From: an uncultured Oscillospiraceae bacterium
GTDB lineage: Bacteria > Bacillota > Clostridia > Oscillospirales > Oscillospiraceae
NCBI GenBank assembly: GCA_934561175.1
Contig: CAKTFW010000020.1
Location: forward strand, 1 to 24,679
DNA length: 24,679 nucleotides
Reading direction: 5' to 3'
Below are positions 7,383-16,800 of the stretch, one piece after another (the stretch's first letter is position 1; the number at the start of each line of letters is the position of its first letter). The position numbers were made by a program, and so were the translations under genes. The notes beneath the pieces are model-generated. The model saw nothing but the letters and a program-made list of their open reading frames with translations. It had not been told where the DNA came from and made no database searches.

Positions 7383-8472
7383 CGTCGAAGTCGTCCGCAG
7401 ACACATCTACGCCCTGAGATGCCGCTGCCGCCGCAGTCTGACCTGTACGATTCTCCAGCAGCTTTGCACGGATTTTCGCCTCCAGCTCATCGGTAACATC
7501 CGGATTGTCCTTCAGATACTGTTTCACGCTGTCGCGTCCCTGGCCAATCCGCTCATCGCCCATAGAGAACCAACTGCCAGATTTTTGGATAAAGTCCATC
7601 TCAACGCCCAAATCCACCAGCTCTCCATACTTAGAAATACCTTCACCATACATGATGTCGAAAAACGCTTCTTTGAAGGGAGGTGCCACTTTATTTTTAA
7701 TAATCTTCGCTCTGGTTCGGTTGCCAATAATCTCCGAGCCATTTTTAATAGCTTCAACTCGGCGAATATCCATTCGGACAGAAGCGTAAAACTTCAGCGC
7801 ATTACCGCCGGTTGTCGTCTCCGGGTTGCCATACATTACACCGATTTTCATACGAATCTGATTGATGAAAATCACTACGCAATTTGTCTTGGCAATCGAA
7901 CCGGCCAACTTCCGCAGGGCTTGGCTCATCAGACGGGCGTGCAGGCCGACAAATGCATCGCCCATCTCGCCCTCAATTTCTGCGCGCGGTGTCAGCGCAG
8001 CAACCGAGTCCACAACAATAGCATCTACTGCGCCAGAGCGCACCAGTGCATCTGTAATTTCCAGTGCCTGCTCACCGGTATCCGGCTGTGAAACCAGCAT
8101 GGAATCAATGTCAACACCAAGCGCAGCTGCATAATCCGGATCCAGTGCGTGCTCTGCATCCACAAATGCAACCTCACCGCCCATTTTCTGTGCAGATGCT
8201 AAAATATGCAGCGCCAGCGTGGTTTTACCAGAGGATTCCGGTCCATAAATCTCAATAATCCGACCGCGCGGTACGCCGCCGATTCCAAGGGCTGCATCCA
8301 ATGCCAGCGAACCTGTCGGAATGGCATCCACCTGCATCTCTGGCTTGTCGCCCAAGCGCATTACCGCACCCTTGCCATAATTCTTTTCAATCTGCGCCAA
8401 CGCCGTCTCCAGCGCTTTTTTCTTATTCTCCGCTGGCGCCGGCGCTTCATATACCGCTTTTTTCGTTGCCAT
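7372..8472 (-). CDS. recA: Recombinase RecA
   Basis: ATP-dependent strand-exchange protein and SOS co-protease. The 366-residue protein shows Walker A G-P-E-S-S-G-K-T at 77-84, the F-V-D-A-E-H-A-L-D region, the L2-type loop area N-P-E-T-T-T-G-G-N-A-L-K-F-Y, and an acidic C-terminal tail ending D-D-F-D-D-A-N. The ATG at 8472 follows GGGAGGA and matches M-A-x-K-K; a longer frame to 8553 lies within prmC and is not supported. The gene overlaps prmC by 26 bases and recX by 11. No intergenic promoter or LexA-type box precedes it, so it must depend on upstream transcription or a promoter inside prmC. Confidence 0.99.
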   Translation of the reverse strand: MATKKAVYEAPAPAENKKKALETALAQIEKNYGKGAVMRLGDKPEMQVDAIPTGSLALDAALGIGGVPRGRIIEIYGPESSGKTTLALHILASAQKMGGEVAFVDAEHALDPDYAAALGVDIDSMLVSQPDTGEQALEITDALVRSGAVDAIVVDSVAALTPRAEIEGEMGDAFVGLHARLMSQALRKLAGSIAKTNCVVIFINQIRMKIGVMYGNPETTTGGNALKFYASVRMDIRRVEAIKNGSEIIGNRTRAKIIKNKVAPPFKEAFFDIMYGEGISKYGELVDLGVEMDFIQKSGSWFSMGDERIGQGRDSVKQYLKDNPDVTDELEAKIRAKLLENRTGQTAAAAASQGVDVSADDFDDAN

Positions 8473-9346
8473 GTTTCTCTTCCTCCCGTAAATCGTGGGC
8501 AAGCACTGCCCGCAGAATTCCGCCGGCATCTTCCGCCGATTGTACAATCTCAAACTGGTGCTCCGTCAGGATCTGGCAAACCGCATCATACTGCCCCATG
8601 CCAAATTCAAAGCACAGATAACCGCCCGGTTTCAGTGCCGATGTAAAATTCGTAACAATCGCCCGGTAAAAATCCAGGCCATCCGCACCACCGCACAGTG
8701 CCAGGTGTGGTTCAAAATCTCGCACCGAAGGCTCCAAGTTTTCCATCTCCGCCGTCGTTACATAGGGCGGATTGGAAACAATCAGGTCAAACTGCCCCAA
8801 AAATGGTGCCGCAGGCTGCCGTGCATCAATCTGCATACAGCTGACACGACCGCCCAAACCAAGATCCTGTACATTTTTTCGCGCTACCTTCAGCGCCGCC
8901 TGCGAATATTCACCAAGCGTTACACGCGCATCCTTAACGCGCCTCGCAATCGCCAAGCCAATACAACCGCTGCCGGCGCACAAATCCAATACCCGTGGAT
9001 TCTCATCCAGGAAAAGGGTCCGCTTGATTGCAAGCTCAGTCACTGCAACCGTGTCATCCCGCGGGATCAACACATCTGGCGTCACCGTCAGAGTCATGCC
9101 ATAAAAATCCCACTCGCCCAAAATATACGCCAGCGGTTCGCCCTGTAAATGCCGCGCAACCGCCGCATCCAGCGCCGCGCCAATTTCCTCCGAAGCATAA
9201 AGCGCCCGATCACGGAGCAGTGCCTCCGGCGTTTTCCCGGAAACCTTACACAAAAGCTGCCGCGCCGTCAATGCGGCACTGTCGCCATCGTAATCCAAAA
9301 GCGCTTTGCGCGCATCCAGATACAAATCCGCGTACTTTTTTACCAC
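8447..9346 (-). CDS. prmC: Peptide chain release factor glutamine methyltransferase
   Basis: SAM-dependent enzyme that methylates the glutamine of the GGQ motif in release factors. The 299-residue protein has the N-terminal helical domain, P-D-V-L-I-P-R-D-D-T (92-99 region), SAM motif D-L-C-A-G-S-G-C-I-G-L-A at 121-132, and the catalytic N-P-P-Y at 192-195. The C-terminal tail is charged and slightly longer than usual. The start is GTG at 9346, overlapping the end of the DUF1385 gene by 7 bases, with AGAAGGTG upstream. DUF1385-prmC pairing is common in Clostridia, usually followed by prfA; here recA follows instead. Confidence 0.95.
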   Translation of the reverse strand: MVKKYADLYLDARKALLDYDGDSAALTARQLLCKVSGKTPEALLRDRALYASEEIGAALDAAVARHLQGEPLAYILGEWDFYGMTLTVTPDVLIPRDDTVAVTELAIKRTLFLDENPRVLDLCAGSGCIGLAIARRVKDARVTLGEYSQAALKVARKNVQDLGLGGRVSCMQIDARQPAAPFLGQFDLIVSNPPYVTTAEMENLEPSVRDFEPHLALCGGADGLDFYRAIVTNFTSALKPGGYLCFEFGMGQYDAVCQILTEHQFEIVQSAEDAGGILRAVLAHDLREEEKHGNEKSGI

Positions 9347-10296
9347 TTGTCCGCACCTTCTCGCTCCGGAATGACCAGCTTCAGCGCTTCAATGCCAACC
9401 TCTATCATCGAGTCATCCGGCTCATTCGTCGTAAAGTTCTGCAGCCACATCCCCGGTTTGGTGAGTAAACGCGTCAGCCAATTATCATGCCGTCCGACAA
9501 AACGGTTGATCTCATAGCTGATGGCTACAACCACCGGCAGCATCAGCAGGTGCAGACCCATCCGTGCCGCCGTATTCGACACCTGGATCAACGCTCCCAC
9601 AAGAATGCTGAGGAAAATCACCACAAACAAAAAGCTGGTGCCGCAGCGCGGATGCAATCTGGTCATCGGCCGTACATTCTCCACCGTCAGCGGCAGTCCC
9701 GCCTCATAGCAGCGGATTGTCTTGTGCTCCGCACCGTGGTAGGAAAACACGCGTCTCATATCTTTCATCTGGGAAACCAAAATCAAATATCCCAGAAAAA
9801 TTGCAATTTTTACCAGGCCTTCCAACAAATTCCGCACAATCATTACATCATGGACGCTGGGAATCAGGCCTACCAAAAAAGTTGGCAGCAGGAAAAACAT
9901 TCCGATCGAAAATGCCAGTCCCATTAAAACTGCAAAATAAATCGCAAACTGTTCCACTTTTTCCGAAGAGAAATGCCGCTCCATCCACTGGTCAAATTTG
10001 GACGGCTCACTTGGTTCGTCATCCGGAAAGTATGCCGCGGAGAACATCAGTGCCTTGACGCCATTAACCATCGATGCGCCAAAATTCACTACGCCACGGA
10101 TCAGCGGCCATCCTAAAATCGGGTGGCGATCCTTGCTGGCCTTAATCGGATCCACTTTTGTAACCAGTCCCTCCGGGCTGCGCACCACAATAGCCTGCTT
10201 CTCCGGGCCACGCATATAAATACCTTCGATCAGCGCCTGTCCACCAATCATTGTCTTAAATTTTTCCTGGCAGGAATTTGCCTTACATTCTTTCAT
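9340..10296 (-). CDS. DUF1385 (YqhQ-type) membrane protein, function unknown
   Basis: Recognised as the DUF1385 family represented by Bacillus YqhQ; I know of no settled function. The 318-residue protein starts with a short Cys-containing stretch, then G-G-Q-A-L-I-E-G-I-Y-M-R-G-P (18-31). Hydrophobic segments lie near 117-141, 155-175, 221-238 and 247-262. Candidate metal or catalytic residues are H187, E190 and H191 in Y-H-G-A-E-H-K, and H215-P-R-C218-G-T just before a membrane segment. The ATG at 10296 follows AAAGG; another possible start is M16. It lies 14 bases after the histidine kinase and overlaps prmC, so it is probably co-transcribed with both. Confidence 0.85.
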   Translation of the reverse strand: MKECKANSCQEKFKTMIGGQALIEGIYMRGPEKQAIVVRSPEGLVTKVDPIKASKDRHPILGWPLIRGVVNFGASMVNGVKALMFSAAYFPDDEPSEPSKFDQWMERHFSSEKVEQFAIYFAVLMGLAFSIGMFFLLPTFLVGLIPSVHDVMIVRNLLEGLVKIAIFLGYLILVSQMKDMRRVFSYHGAEHKTIRCYEAGLPLTVENVRPMTRLHPRCGTSFLFVVIFLSILVGALIQVSNTAARMGLHLLMLPVVVAISYEINRFVGRHDNWLTRLLTKPGMWLQNFTTNEPDDSMIEVGIEALKLVIPEREGADKW

Positions 10297-10310
10297 GCCG
10301 TTTTGCCTTT

Positions 10311-11723
10311 CTATTCATCGCCAATTGGCAGCCGAATCGTGACCAGGACGCCGCCGCCATCTGCATTTTCAATATTCAGATTTCCGCCGTGCATTGTCAC
10401 AATTTCGTCGCAGACCGCGAGGCCGATACCGCTTCCGCGCGCTTTCGAACTGCCTTTATAAAACTTCAATTTTACATGGGGAAGCTCCGCTTCCGGAATC
10501 CCCGGTCCAAAATCTCGAATCTGTACCACCACATCGTGGCTCTCCCGATGGATGGATGCCGTAATGCGTTCACTGCCGCCATGCTTGGCTGCATTGTCCA
10601 AAATATTCAGGAACACCTGCCGCATCCGGGAAGGATCACAGGAAATCTCCGGAATATCTTCATCATTGTCCAGATAGTCCAGTTGAATTCCTTCCTGCCG
10701 CAGCCGATTTCCATACATAAATACGGTATCCTCAAATTCCGCCCGTAAATCACACTTTTCAACATTCAGTGTGAACCGGCCGTCCTGGATTCTGGTAAAG
10801 TCCAGCAGCTCCTCCACCATTCGGGTCAGACGCCGCGTTTCTTTGAGGATCGTAGTAATGCCGCGTTTAATCTCCGCCGGATTTAATTCCTCTGCCGAGA
10901 CAAGTGTCTCTCCCCACCCTGTGATCGCCGTCAGCGGCGTCCGCAGCTCATGGGAAACAGAAGAGATAAACTCCGACTGCATTTTTTCACTCTGTCCAAT
11001 TTTGATGGACATATCATTGATGGTATCCGCCAGCTCGCCGATCTCATCATCATAGGCTTTCTGAATCTGCACGCCATAACTGCCTGCAGCGATGCGCTTT
11101 GCAGTCGCGGTAATCTCGCTCACAGGGTTCACAATAGAGCGAATGAAAAATTTCCCGTTGAAGATGACCAACAGCATGATCGCCACGCCAGCCAGAATTG
11201 CAATCACAACCCACAGGATAATCTGCCGGTCCACCTTTCGCAGACTCGTCACATAGCGCAGCACACCGATAACTTCACCATTGGTATAGAGCATCGGGCT
11301 GGAAACCGCCATAATATGTTCTCCGGTCTGGGGATTGGTCCCGTTAAACACCGCAATTTTTTTGGTCTCAATTGCTCGGGTGATGTCGTCTGTCTCCGGT
11401 GCAGGACCAGCCCACTGGCCAAAGGAAGACGCTACCACCTGGCCGGACGGCCGGATAAATTGTAGCTCCAATGTATTTTTTTCTTCAAAGGTTTTTGCAA
11501 ATGTAATGCAGGACTGATAATAGTCGTTATAGCTCTGACTGATATAGGTTCCAAAAAAATCGGTTGTAATCCGCGCTTTCGTCTCAAGTCCGGACTGCAT
11601 ATTGGAATAATAATAGTAAGAGATGGTCATAGAAACAACTGCGACCGCCAGGAACACCGTCGCAAATACAACGCCGAGTGTATTGGTGATCCATCGCTTT
11701 TGAATTCCCGTCAACCGCTTCAT
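10311..11723 (-). CDS. Membrane sensor histidine kinase
   Basis: Sensor half of a two-component system. Order along the 470 residues: membrane segment about 14-36; extracellular region about 38-167, probably a Cache-like sensor (inference from size and the V-S-S-P-M-L-Y-T-N-G-E-V-I-G-V-L pattern); second membrane segment about 168-188; HAMP; HisKA with phosphoacceptor H258 in S-H-E-L-R-T-P-L; N-box N373-D-N-A; G1 D404-F-G-P-G; G2 G430-S-G-I-G-L. All catalytic boxes are intact. GAGGAGG precedes the ATG. It follows its response regulator by 44 bases and resembles PhoR/WalK-type kinases, but the ligand is unknown. Confidence 0.95.
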   Translation of the reverse strand: MKRLTGIQKRWITNTLGVVFATVFLAVAVVSMTISYYYYSNMQSGLETKARITTDFFGTYISQSYNDYYQSCITFAKTFEEKNTLELQFIRPSGQVVASSFGQWAGPAPETDDITRAIETKKIAVFNGTNPQTGEHIMAVSSPMLYTNGEVIGVLRYVTSLRKVDRQIILWVVIAILAGVAIMLLVIFNGKFFIRSIVNPVSEITATAKRIAAGSYGVQIQKAYDDEIGELADTINDMSIKIGQSEKMQSEFISSVSHELRTPLTAITGWGETLVSAEELNPAEIKRGITTILKETRRLTRMVEELLDFTRIQDGRFTLNVEKCDLRAEFEDTVFMYGNRLRQEGIQLDYLDNDEDIPEISCDPSRMRQVFLNILDNAAKHGGSERITASIHRESHDVVVQIRDFGPGIPEAELPHVKLKFYKGSSKARGSGIGLAVCDEIVTMHGGNLNIENADGGGVLVTIRLPIGDE

Positions 11724-11767
11724 GCTTCCGCCTCCTCTACTGTTTTCTAAGGTTTATGTTCTACGCC

Positions 11768-12454
11768 TCAAGCGCCCCACTTGTAGCCAAATCCCCAAAC
11801 CGTGGTGATATAGGTCGGGTTCGCCGTGTCATCTTCAATCTTAATCCGGAGCCTGCGGATATTGACATCTACAATTTTCAATTCTCCGCTGTAATCGCGG
11901 CCCCACACCGAGGTCAGTACATCTTCACGGGAAAGTGCCCGTCCCGGATTTTGCATAAAGAGCTTCATAATGGCATATTCCACCTGTGTAAGCTTGATCC
12001 GCTCTCCATTTTTCTCCAGCGTCCGGTTGCGGGTGTTCAGCAGAAATGGCCCCTGCTGAATTTCTTCTGCATCCACACCACCGGAGCTTCCTAAGCGGCG
12101 ATAGAGCGCATCGATCCGCGCCGTCAGCTCTGCCGGTGAAAAGGGCTTTGTCACATAATCGTCGGCACCAGTCATCAGGCCAGTCACTTTGTCCATTTCC
12201 TGCGTGCGAGCAGTTAACATAATAATTCCAATCTGTTTGTTGGTAGCACGGATATTACGGCAGACTTCAAATCCATCAATATCCGGCAGCATGATGTCCA
12301 AAATCGCCACTCCGGTATCCGGATTTTTCTTCAGCTGCTCCAGCGCCTCCATACCGGTTCCGGCCTCAATCGCCTCATATCCGGCTCGCTTTAAATTGAT
12401 CACAACGAAACTACGGATCGAAACTTCATCTTCCAGAATCAATACCTTTTTCAT
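11768..12454 (-). CDS. OmpR/PhoB-family response regulator
   Basis: DNA-binding partner of the adjacent kinase. The 228-residue protein has a receiver domain with acidic pocket E8-D9, phosphoacceptor D53, T81 and K103, then a short linker and a winged-helix output domain ending in V-W-G-F-G-Y-K-W. The start M-K-K-V-L-I-L-E-D-E at 12454 follows AAGGAG; a longer frame to 12517 would run into the lipoprotein gene and lacks a site. It lies 31 bases after the lipoprotein gene and before the kinase, so all three are probably one transcript. Targets cannot be told from this sequence. Confidence 0.96.
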   Translation of the reverse strand: MKKVLILEDEVSIRSFVVINLKRAGYEAIEAGTGMEALEQLKKNPDTGVAILDIMLPDIDGFEVCRNIRATNKQIGIIMLTARTQEMDKVTGLMTGADDYVTKPFSPAELTARIDALYRRLGSSGGVDAEEIQQGPFLLNTRNRTLEKNGERIKLTQVEYAIMKLFMQNPGRALSREDVLTSVWGRDYSGELKIVDVNIRRLRIKIEDDTANPTYITTVWGFGYKWGA

Positions 12455-12485
12455 TGCTGCTAACTCCTTTGTGCTATTTTGGTAC

Positions 12486-13823
12486 TTATTGGACCTCTCC
12501 GGTATTCCAATCCACATAGATGAATCGGAACCAATCCGCCAGATCCGTCTTTGTCACAGATGCAGCCCACCCTGTTTCCGCCAGATGTGCCGCATAGGTA
12601 ATATCGCCCCGCTCTCCCAACGAAAACCTGCCATCAGCCTCTGCCAGCGTATTTCGGTCAATACCCGAAAACTCATAAATCGTAAAAAGTTCTTCGGGCG
12701 CTTCTTCGTTATTTTCCCAATGGGAAAACACATATCCCAGTACGCCGGACGCTTCATTGCCGCGCGTAACAATCAAATGTCCTTTCCACGCATCCGGCAG
12801 CACCACATACCAGCCGCTAGAGTAATTGTGATAAGTGGTCATCTTGTCCACAGTCTCACCGTTAAGCGTCATATTGTACCAGGTAATCGTCCAGTAATTT
12901 TCGCCCTCTGTTCCATAGGATGAAAGCAGTTCCGGCCGCGGCAGCTCCATTAAGCCGTCTCCATCAATATCTGTTGCATAGACGAAATAATTTCGCACTG
13001 TCTCCGCCGCCGTGCCTGTCTCTGCCAATGCCGTGATATTAGCCAAGCAACCATTTCGAAGCGCAAAAATATCCGTTAATACACTGGACTCCTCATAGAG
13101 GCTCGCGACAAACACCGCCGGTACATTCTCCTGCAGTTTTCCGGTAATAATCCGTTTAATGGAGCCAATGCTGGTAGACATCAGTACTTCCGGATCCCGT
13201 TCCAGTTGTCCGTCGCGATAGCAAAAGCGCTCCACAACACCGGTGTGCTCTTCTGAATCAAAGCGCAGCACCACAACCTCGCTCAAACCGTTGTTATCAA
13301 GATCCGCCGTGGTGTACTCACTATAGTTTGTGCTCATCAGCTCTACAATGTGATTCTCTTGCAGCGTGTACGCGCCAAGTGATTGCAGAACCTGATCGCC
13401 AACCTGTCGGCCAACCAGGATCTCCATTCCCGGTTTATCATCAAGCTGCAGGTATTCTACACTGCTGAATGCGCTGCCGGCGTTTTCAATTGTCGCAACA
13501 TTCTCATAATTTTCACCGGTCCGTTTGAAAATTGCAATTTTCAGCGGATTGTCCCCAGCCGCTTTCAGAAATGCAATCGCTTCATCCGTACCGTCTCCAT
13601 CTAAATCCACCAGCTGTACTGCCTGCTGGTTACTGCCGGAGATCGGCCCGCTATAATTCGCGTTATTTTGTGAAAGGGCCAGATTGATTGCAGTCTGCAG
13701 ATCATTATACTCCTCTGACTGCTGCGGCAGACAATACAGTTCATCTACAGACCGGAAAAAGCATCCGGACAGCAGAACGGACAGCAACAGCATCAGTCCC
13801 AGAATTTTTATGCGTTTGCGCAC
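12486..13823 (-). CDS. FG-GAP/VCBS-like lipoprotein, function unknown
   Basis: Predicted surface lipoprotein of 445 residues. The N-terminus has basic residues, a hydrophobic core and lipobox L-L-S-G-C with lipid-bearing C21. Three Ca-binding-like loops of the FG-GAP/EF-hand type are visible: D73-L-D-G-D-G-T-D-E81, D174-L-D-N-N-G-L-S-E182 and D285-I-D-G-D-G-L-M-E293, each followed by hydrophobic strand-like residues, suggesting a beta-propeller. Cysteines are few and no enzyme motif is seen. The start is GTG at 13823 with GAAGGTGA upstream. It has its own promoter and is first in a row with the response regulator and kinase, so a role as sensor partner or product of that pathway is inferred. 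Confidence 0.85.
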   Translation of the reverse strand: MRKRIKILGLMLLLSVLLSGCFFRSVDELYCLPQQSEEYNDLQTAINLALSQNNANYSGPISGSNQQAVQLVDLDGDGTDEAIAFLKAAGDNPLKIAIFKRTGENYENVATIENAGSAFSSVEYLQLDDKPGMEILVGRQVGDQVLQSLGAYTLQENHIVELMSTNYSEYTTADLDNNGLSEVVVLRFDSEEHTGVVERFCYRDGQLERDPEVLMSTSIGSIKRIITGKLQENVPAVFVASLYEESSVLTDIFALRNGCLANITALAETGTAAETVRNYFVYATDIDGDGLMELPRPELLSSYGTEGENYWTITWYNMTLNGETVDKMTTYHNYSSGWYVVLPDAWKGHLIVTRGNEASGVLGYVFSHWENNEEAPEELFTIYEFSGIDRNTLAEADGRFSLGERGDITYAAHLAETGWAASVTKTDLADWFRFIYVDWNTGEVQ

Positions 13824-13869
13824 AGGCAGTCACCTTCTTTCCTCAAATCACCTTGGAAACAGTCGTATT

Positions 13870-13898
13870 ATTATAGCATATTTGATTACGAATGTGTA
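13870..13898 (-). promoter_or_regulatory. Promoter of the lipoprotein-two-component operon
   Basis: TATAAT (13875-13870) lies 17 bases from a weak TACACA -35 (13898-13893), in the 76-base gap after dnaE. A 6-base inverted repeat, GTCGTA/TACGAC, roughly brackets this region and could be chance. No terminator is seen between dnaE and this promoter. Confidence 0.65.
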
Positions 13899-13899
13899 G

Positions 13900-16800
13900 C
13901 TATTTTATTACGACGCACATCTCGCCCAGCAGCCGCCGAAGCTCCTGTACCATCCCCTGATCCAGCATACACTGCGTCCCGCGTCTCACCCGCGTATCTG
14001 CCGCAACCACAACGACGCGGTTGCTCCCTGGAAACATATTCAGGATTGCCTTCGTCTTTTGAAATTCCAGGCTTTCTTCAGACGGAATCTTCAGGTAAAG
14101 CGTGCCATTGGTTGGCATTGCCGCCACAGCTTCCCCCTCAAAATCTGCCAGCGGCCGGGCACTGTTCAAAATCAGCTGCGGCTCTTTCTCATCGCGAACC
14201 GAAATCCGCCCCTGAACCACAATTGCCTGATTTTCCTGCAGATAGCTGCCGCTTCTTGACAGCGTACTGGAAAACGCCAACAATTCCATTGCCGCCGTGT
14301 CATCCTCCAGGGTGACATAGGCCATCATCGAATTGTTTTTGGTCGTCTTCATTTTCATGCGCTGTACCACGCCTGCAATCGTCACCTGCTGGTCGTCGTG
14401 GAAGCGGTGGGGGCCGCCCTCTTCTGCAAAATCCTCCAAGATCTGCCCCATCGGCACCGCGTGCGCCCGGCGTACTGCATCCCGGTATTCATCCATTGGG
14501 TGGCCAGATAAATATAACCCCGTCGTTTCCTTCTCCATCATCATGCGGTCGCGCCGGCTCAATTCCGGAATATTGGGAATCGGGATATGACTCTTCGGGG
14601 TCTCTTCCTCTACTGCCAAATCGAACAGCGAGGTCTGCCCTTCCACATTTTTCCGCCGCACATCGGCAGCTGCATCCAAAATCAACTCATAAACCTGCAG
14701 CATCTGGCTCCGGAACAAGCCGAAGCAGTCCATTGCCCCGCACTTAATCAGATTTTCCAGTGCGCGCTTGTTCAGATCGGTTCCCAGCATTCGGTCGCAG
14801 AAATCCTCCAGACTCTGGTAGGGACCGCCCGCTGTGCGCTCTGCCATTACCTTTTGGATAAATCCTTTTCCGATATTTTTAACCGCCGCCAGGCCAAAGC
14901 GAATTCCCTCCGGCACCACCGTAAAGCCATCGTTGGACTCATTGATATCCGGCGGCAGGACAGCAATATTCATTTCTTTGCAGGCAGCAATGTACTCCGA
15001 GACCTTGATTGAGTTATCCAGAACCGAGGTCATCAATGCCGCCATATATTGCTTTGGATAGTGACACTTCAGGTATGCCGTCTCATAACTGACCTTTGCA
15101 TAAGAAACTGCATGCGCTTTATTAAACGCATAATTTGCAAAATCCAAAATTTCATCGTAGAGCGCATTCGCCGCATCCTCTGCCACGCCGTTTGCCACCG
15201 CACCAGGAATTCCGCGCTCCGGATCCCCATAGACAAACGCCTGCCGCTCTTTCAAAATCACATCCTGCTTTTTTTTGGAAATTGCGCGGCGCATATTATC
15301 CGCCTGCCCCAGCGTATAACCCGCCAGCTTGCGGAAAATTTCAATGACCTGTTCCTGGTAGACCATACAGCCATATGTAACCGCCAGAATCGGTTCCAGC
15401 TCTGGTGTCCGGTAGCGAATTGCTTTCGGATTATGCTTGCTGGCAATAAATTTCGAGATAGAGTCCATTGGACCTGGCCGATAGAGCGCCACGATTGCCG
15501 TCATATCTTCGATGGACTGCGGCTTCATTCCGACACAGACCGCTGTAATGCCCGCCGATTCCAGCTGGAATACGCCGCTCGTACGCCCTTCCGAAAGCAT
15601 CCGGAAAGTCTCCGCATCGTCCTCCGGTACCTGCGCAACTGAAAAATCCGGAACCGTCTTCCGAATTTCCTTCTCTGCATCGTCAATGATGGTCAGGTTG
15701 CGCAGCCCCAGAAAGTCCATCTTCAAAAGGCCCAACTCTTCCAGCGTCGTCATCGTGTACTGTGTGACGATCGTATCATCATTCCGGGCCAGCGGCACAT
15801 AGTCATACACCGGTCGTGCCGTAATGACTACACCTGCCGCATGCGTAGAGGTATTTCGCGGCATTCCCTCCAGCGCGCGGGCAGTATCAATCAGTTTTTT
15901 AACCCGTTCATCGCCATCGTACATTTCCTTCAGCTGCGGTGACACCCGCAGTGCTTCATCCAATGTAATGTGCAGCGTTGTAGGCACCAGCTTGGCCACA
16001 ACATCCGTTTCCGCATAGGTAAAATTCAATGCACGGCCGACATCCCGGATCGCACCACGCGCTGCCATGGTGCCAAAGGTAACAATCTGCGCAACATGGT
16101 CAGCGCCATATTTCTGCATGACATATTCAATGACTTCCGGACGACGAATCGCACAAAAGTCCATATCAATATCCGGCATACTGACGCGCTCCGGATTCAG
16201 GAATCGCTCAAACACCAAGCTGTATTTCGCCGGGTCAATATCAGTAATATGCAGACAATACGAAACAAGCGAGCCCGCCGCAGAGCCGCGTCCGGGCCCG
16301 ACTGGAATTTTCGCACGCCGCGCAAATGCAACGAAGTCGGAAACAATCAGGAAATAGTCCACATATCCCATCTTCCGGATCATTTTCATCTCATAATCCA
16401 GCTGCATTCTGTCCTTTTCCGGCGCATCTGGATAGCGTTCCGCAAACCCTTCCCAACACAGCTCTTCAAAATAGGTCCAGTTGGTATAGCCCTCCGGCAC
16501 ATGAAACTCCGGCAGGTGATAATGCCCAAATTCAAATTCGACATTGCACCGCTCGGCAATCCGCGCCGTATTCTCCAGTGCTTCCTCCAGATTGGGAAAC
16601 AGCGCACGCATCTCATCCTCGCTCTTGAGATAAAATTCCGTCGTTTCAAAACGCATCCGATCCGGATCATCCACCGTTTTTCCCATCTGGATACACATCA
16701 GAACATCCTGCAAAACCGCCTCTTCCTTGCGCAGATAATGGGCGTCATTGGTAACTACCAATGGCAGTCCCGTCTCACGCGCCAGCCGCAAGATTCCCTG

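Noticed and set aside
12189..12923. 244-codon plus-strand open frame across the response regulator and lipoprotein genes
   Set aside because: It crosses two real genes and their junction on the other strand and shows no domain or start signal.
13862..13915. GTCGTA/TACGAC inverted repeat around the lipoprotein promoter as an operator
   Set aside because: Only six base pairs with a spacing of about 40 bases and one arm inside dnaE; too weak to call an operator.
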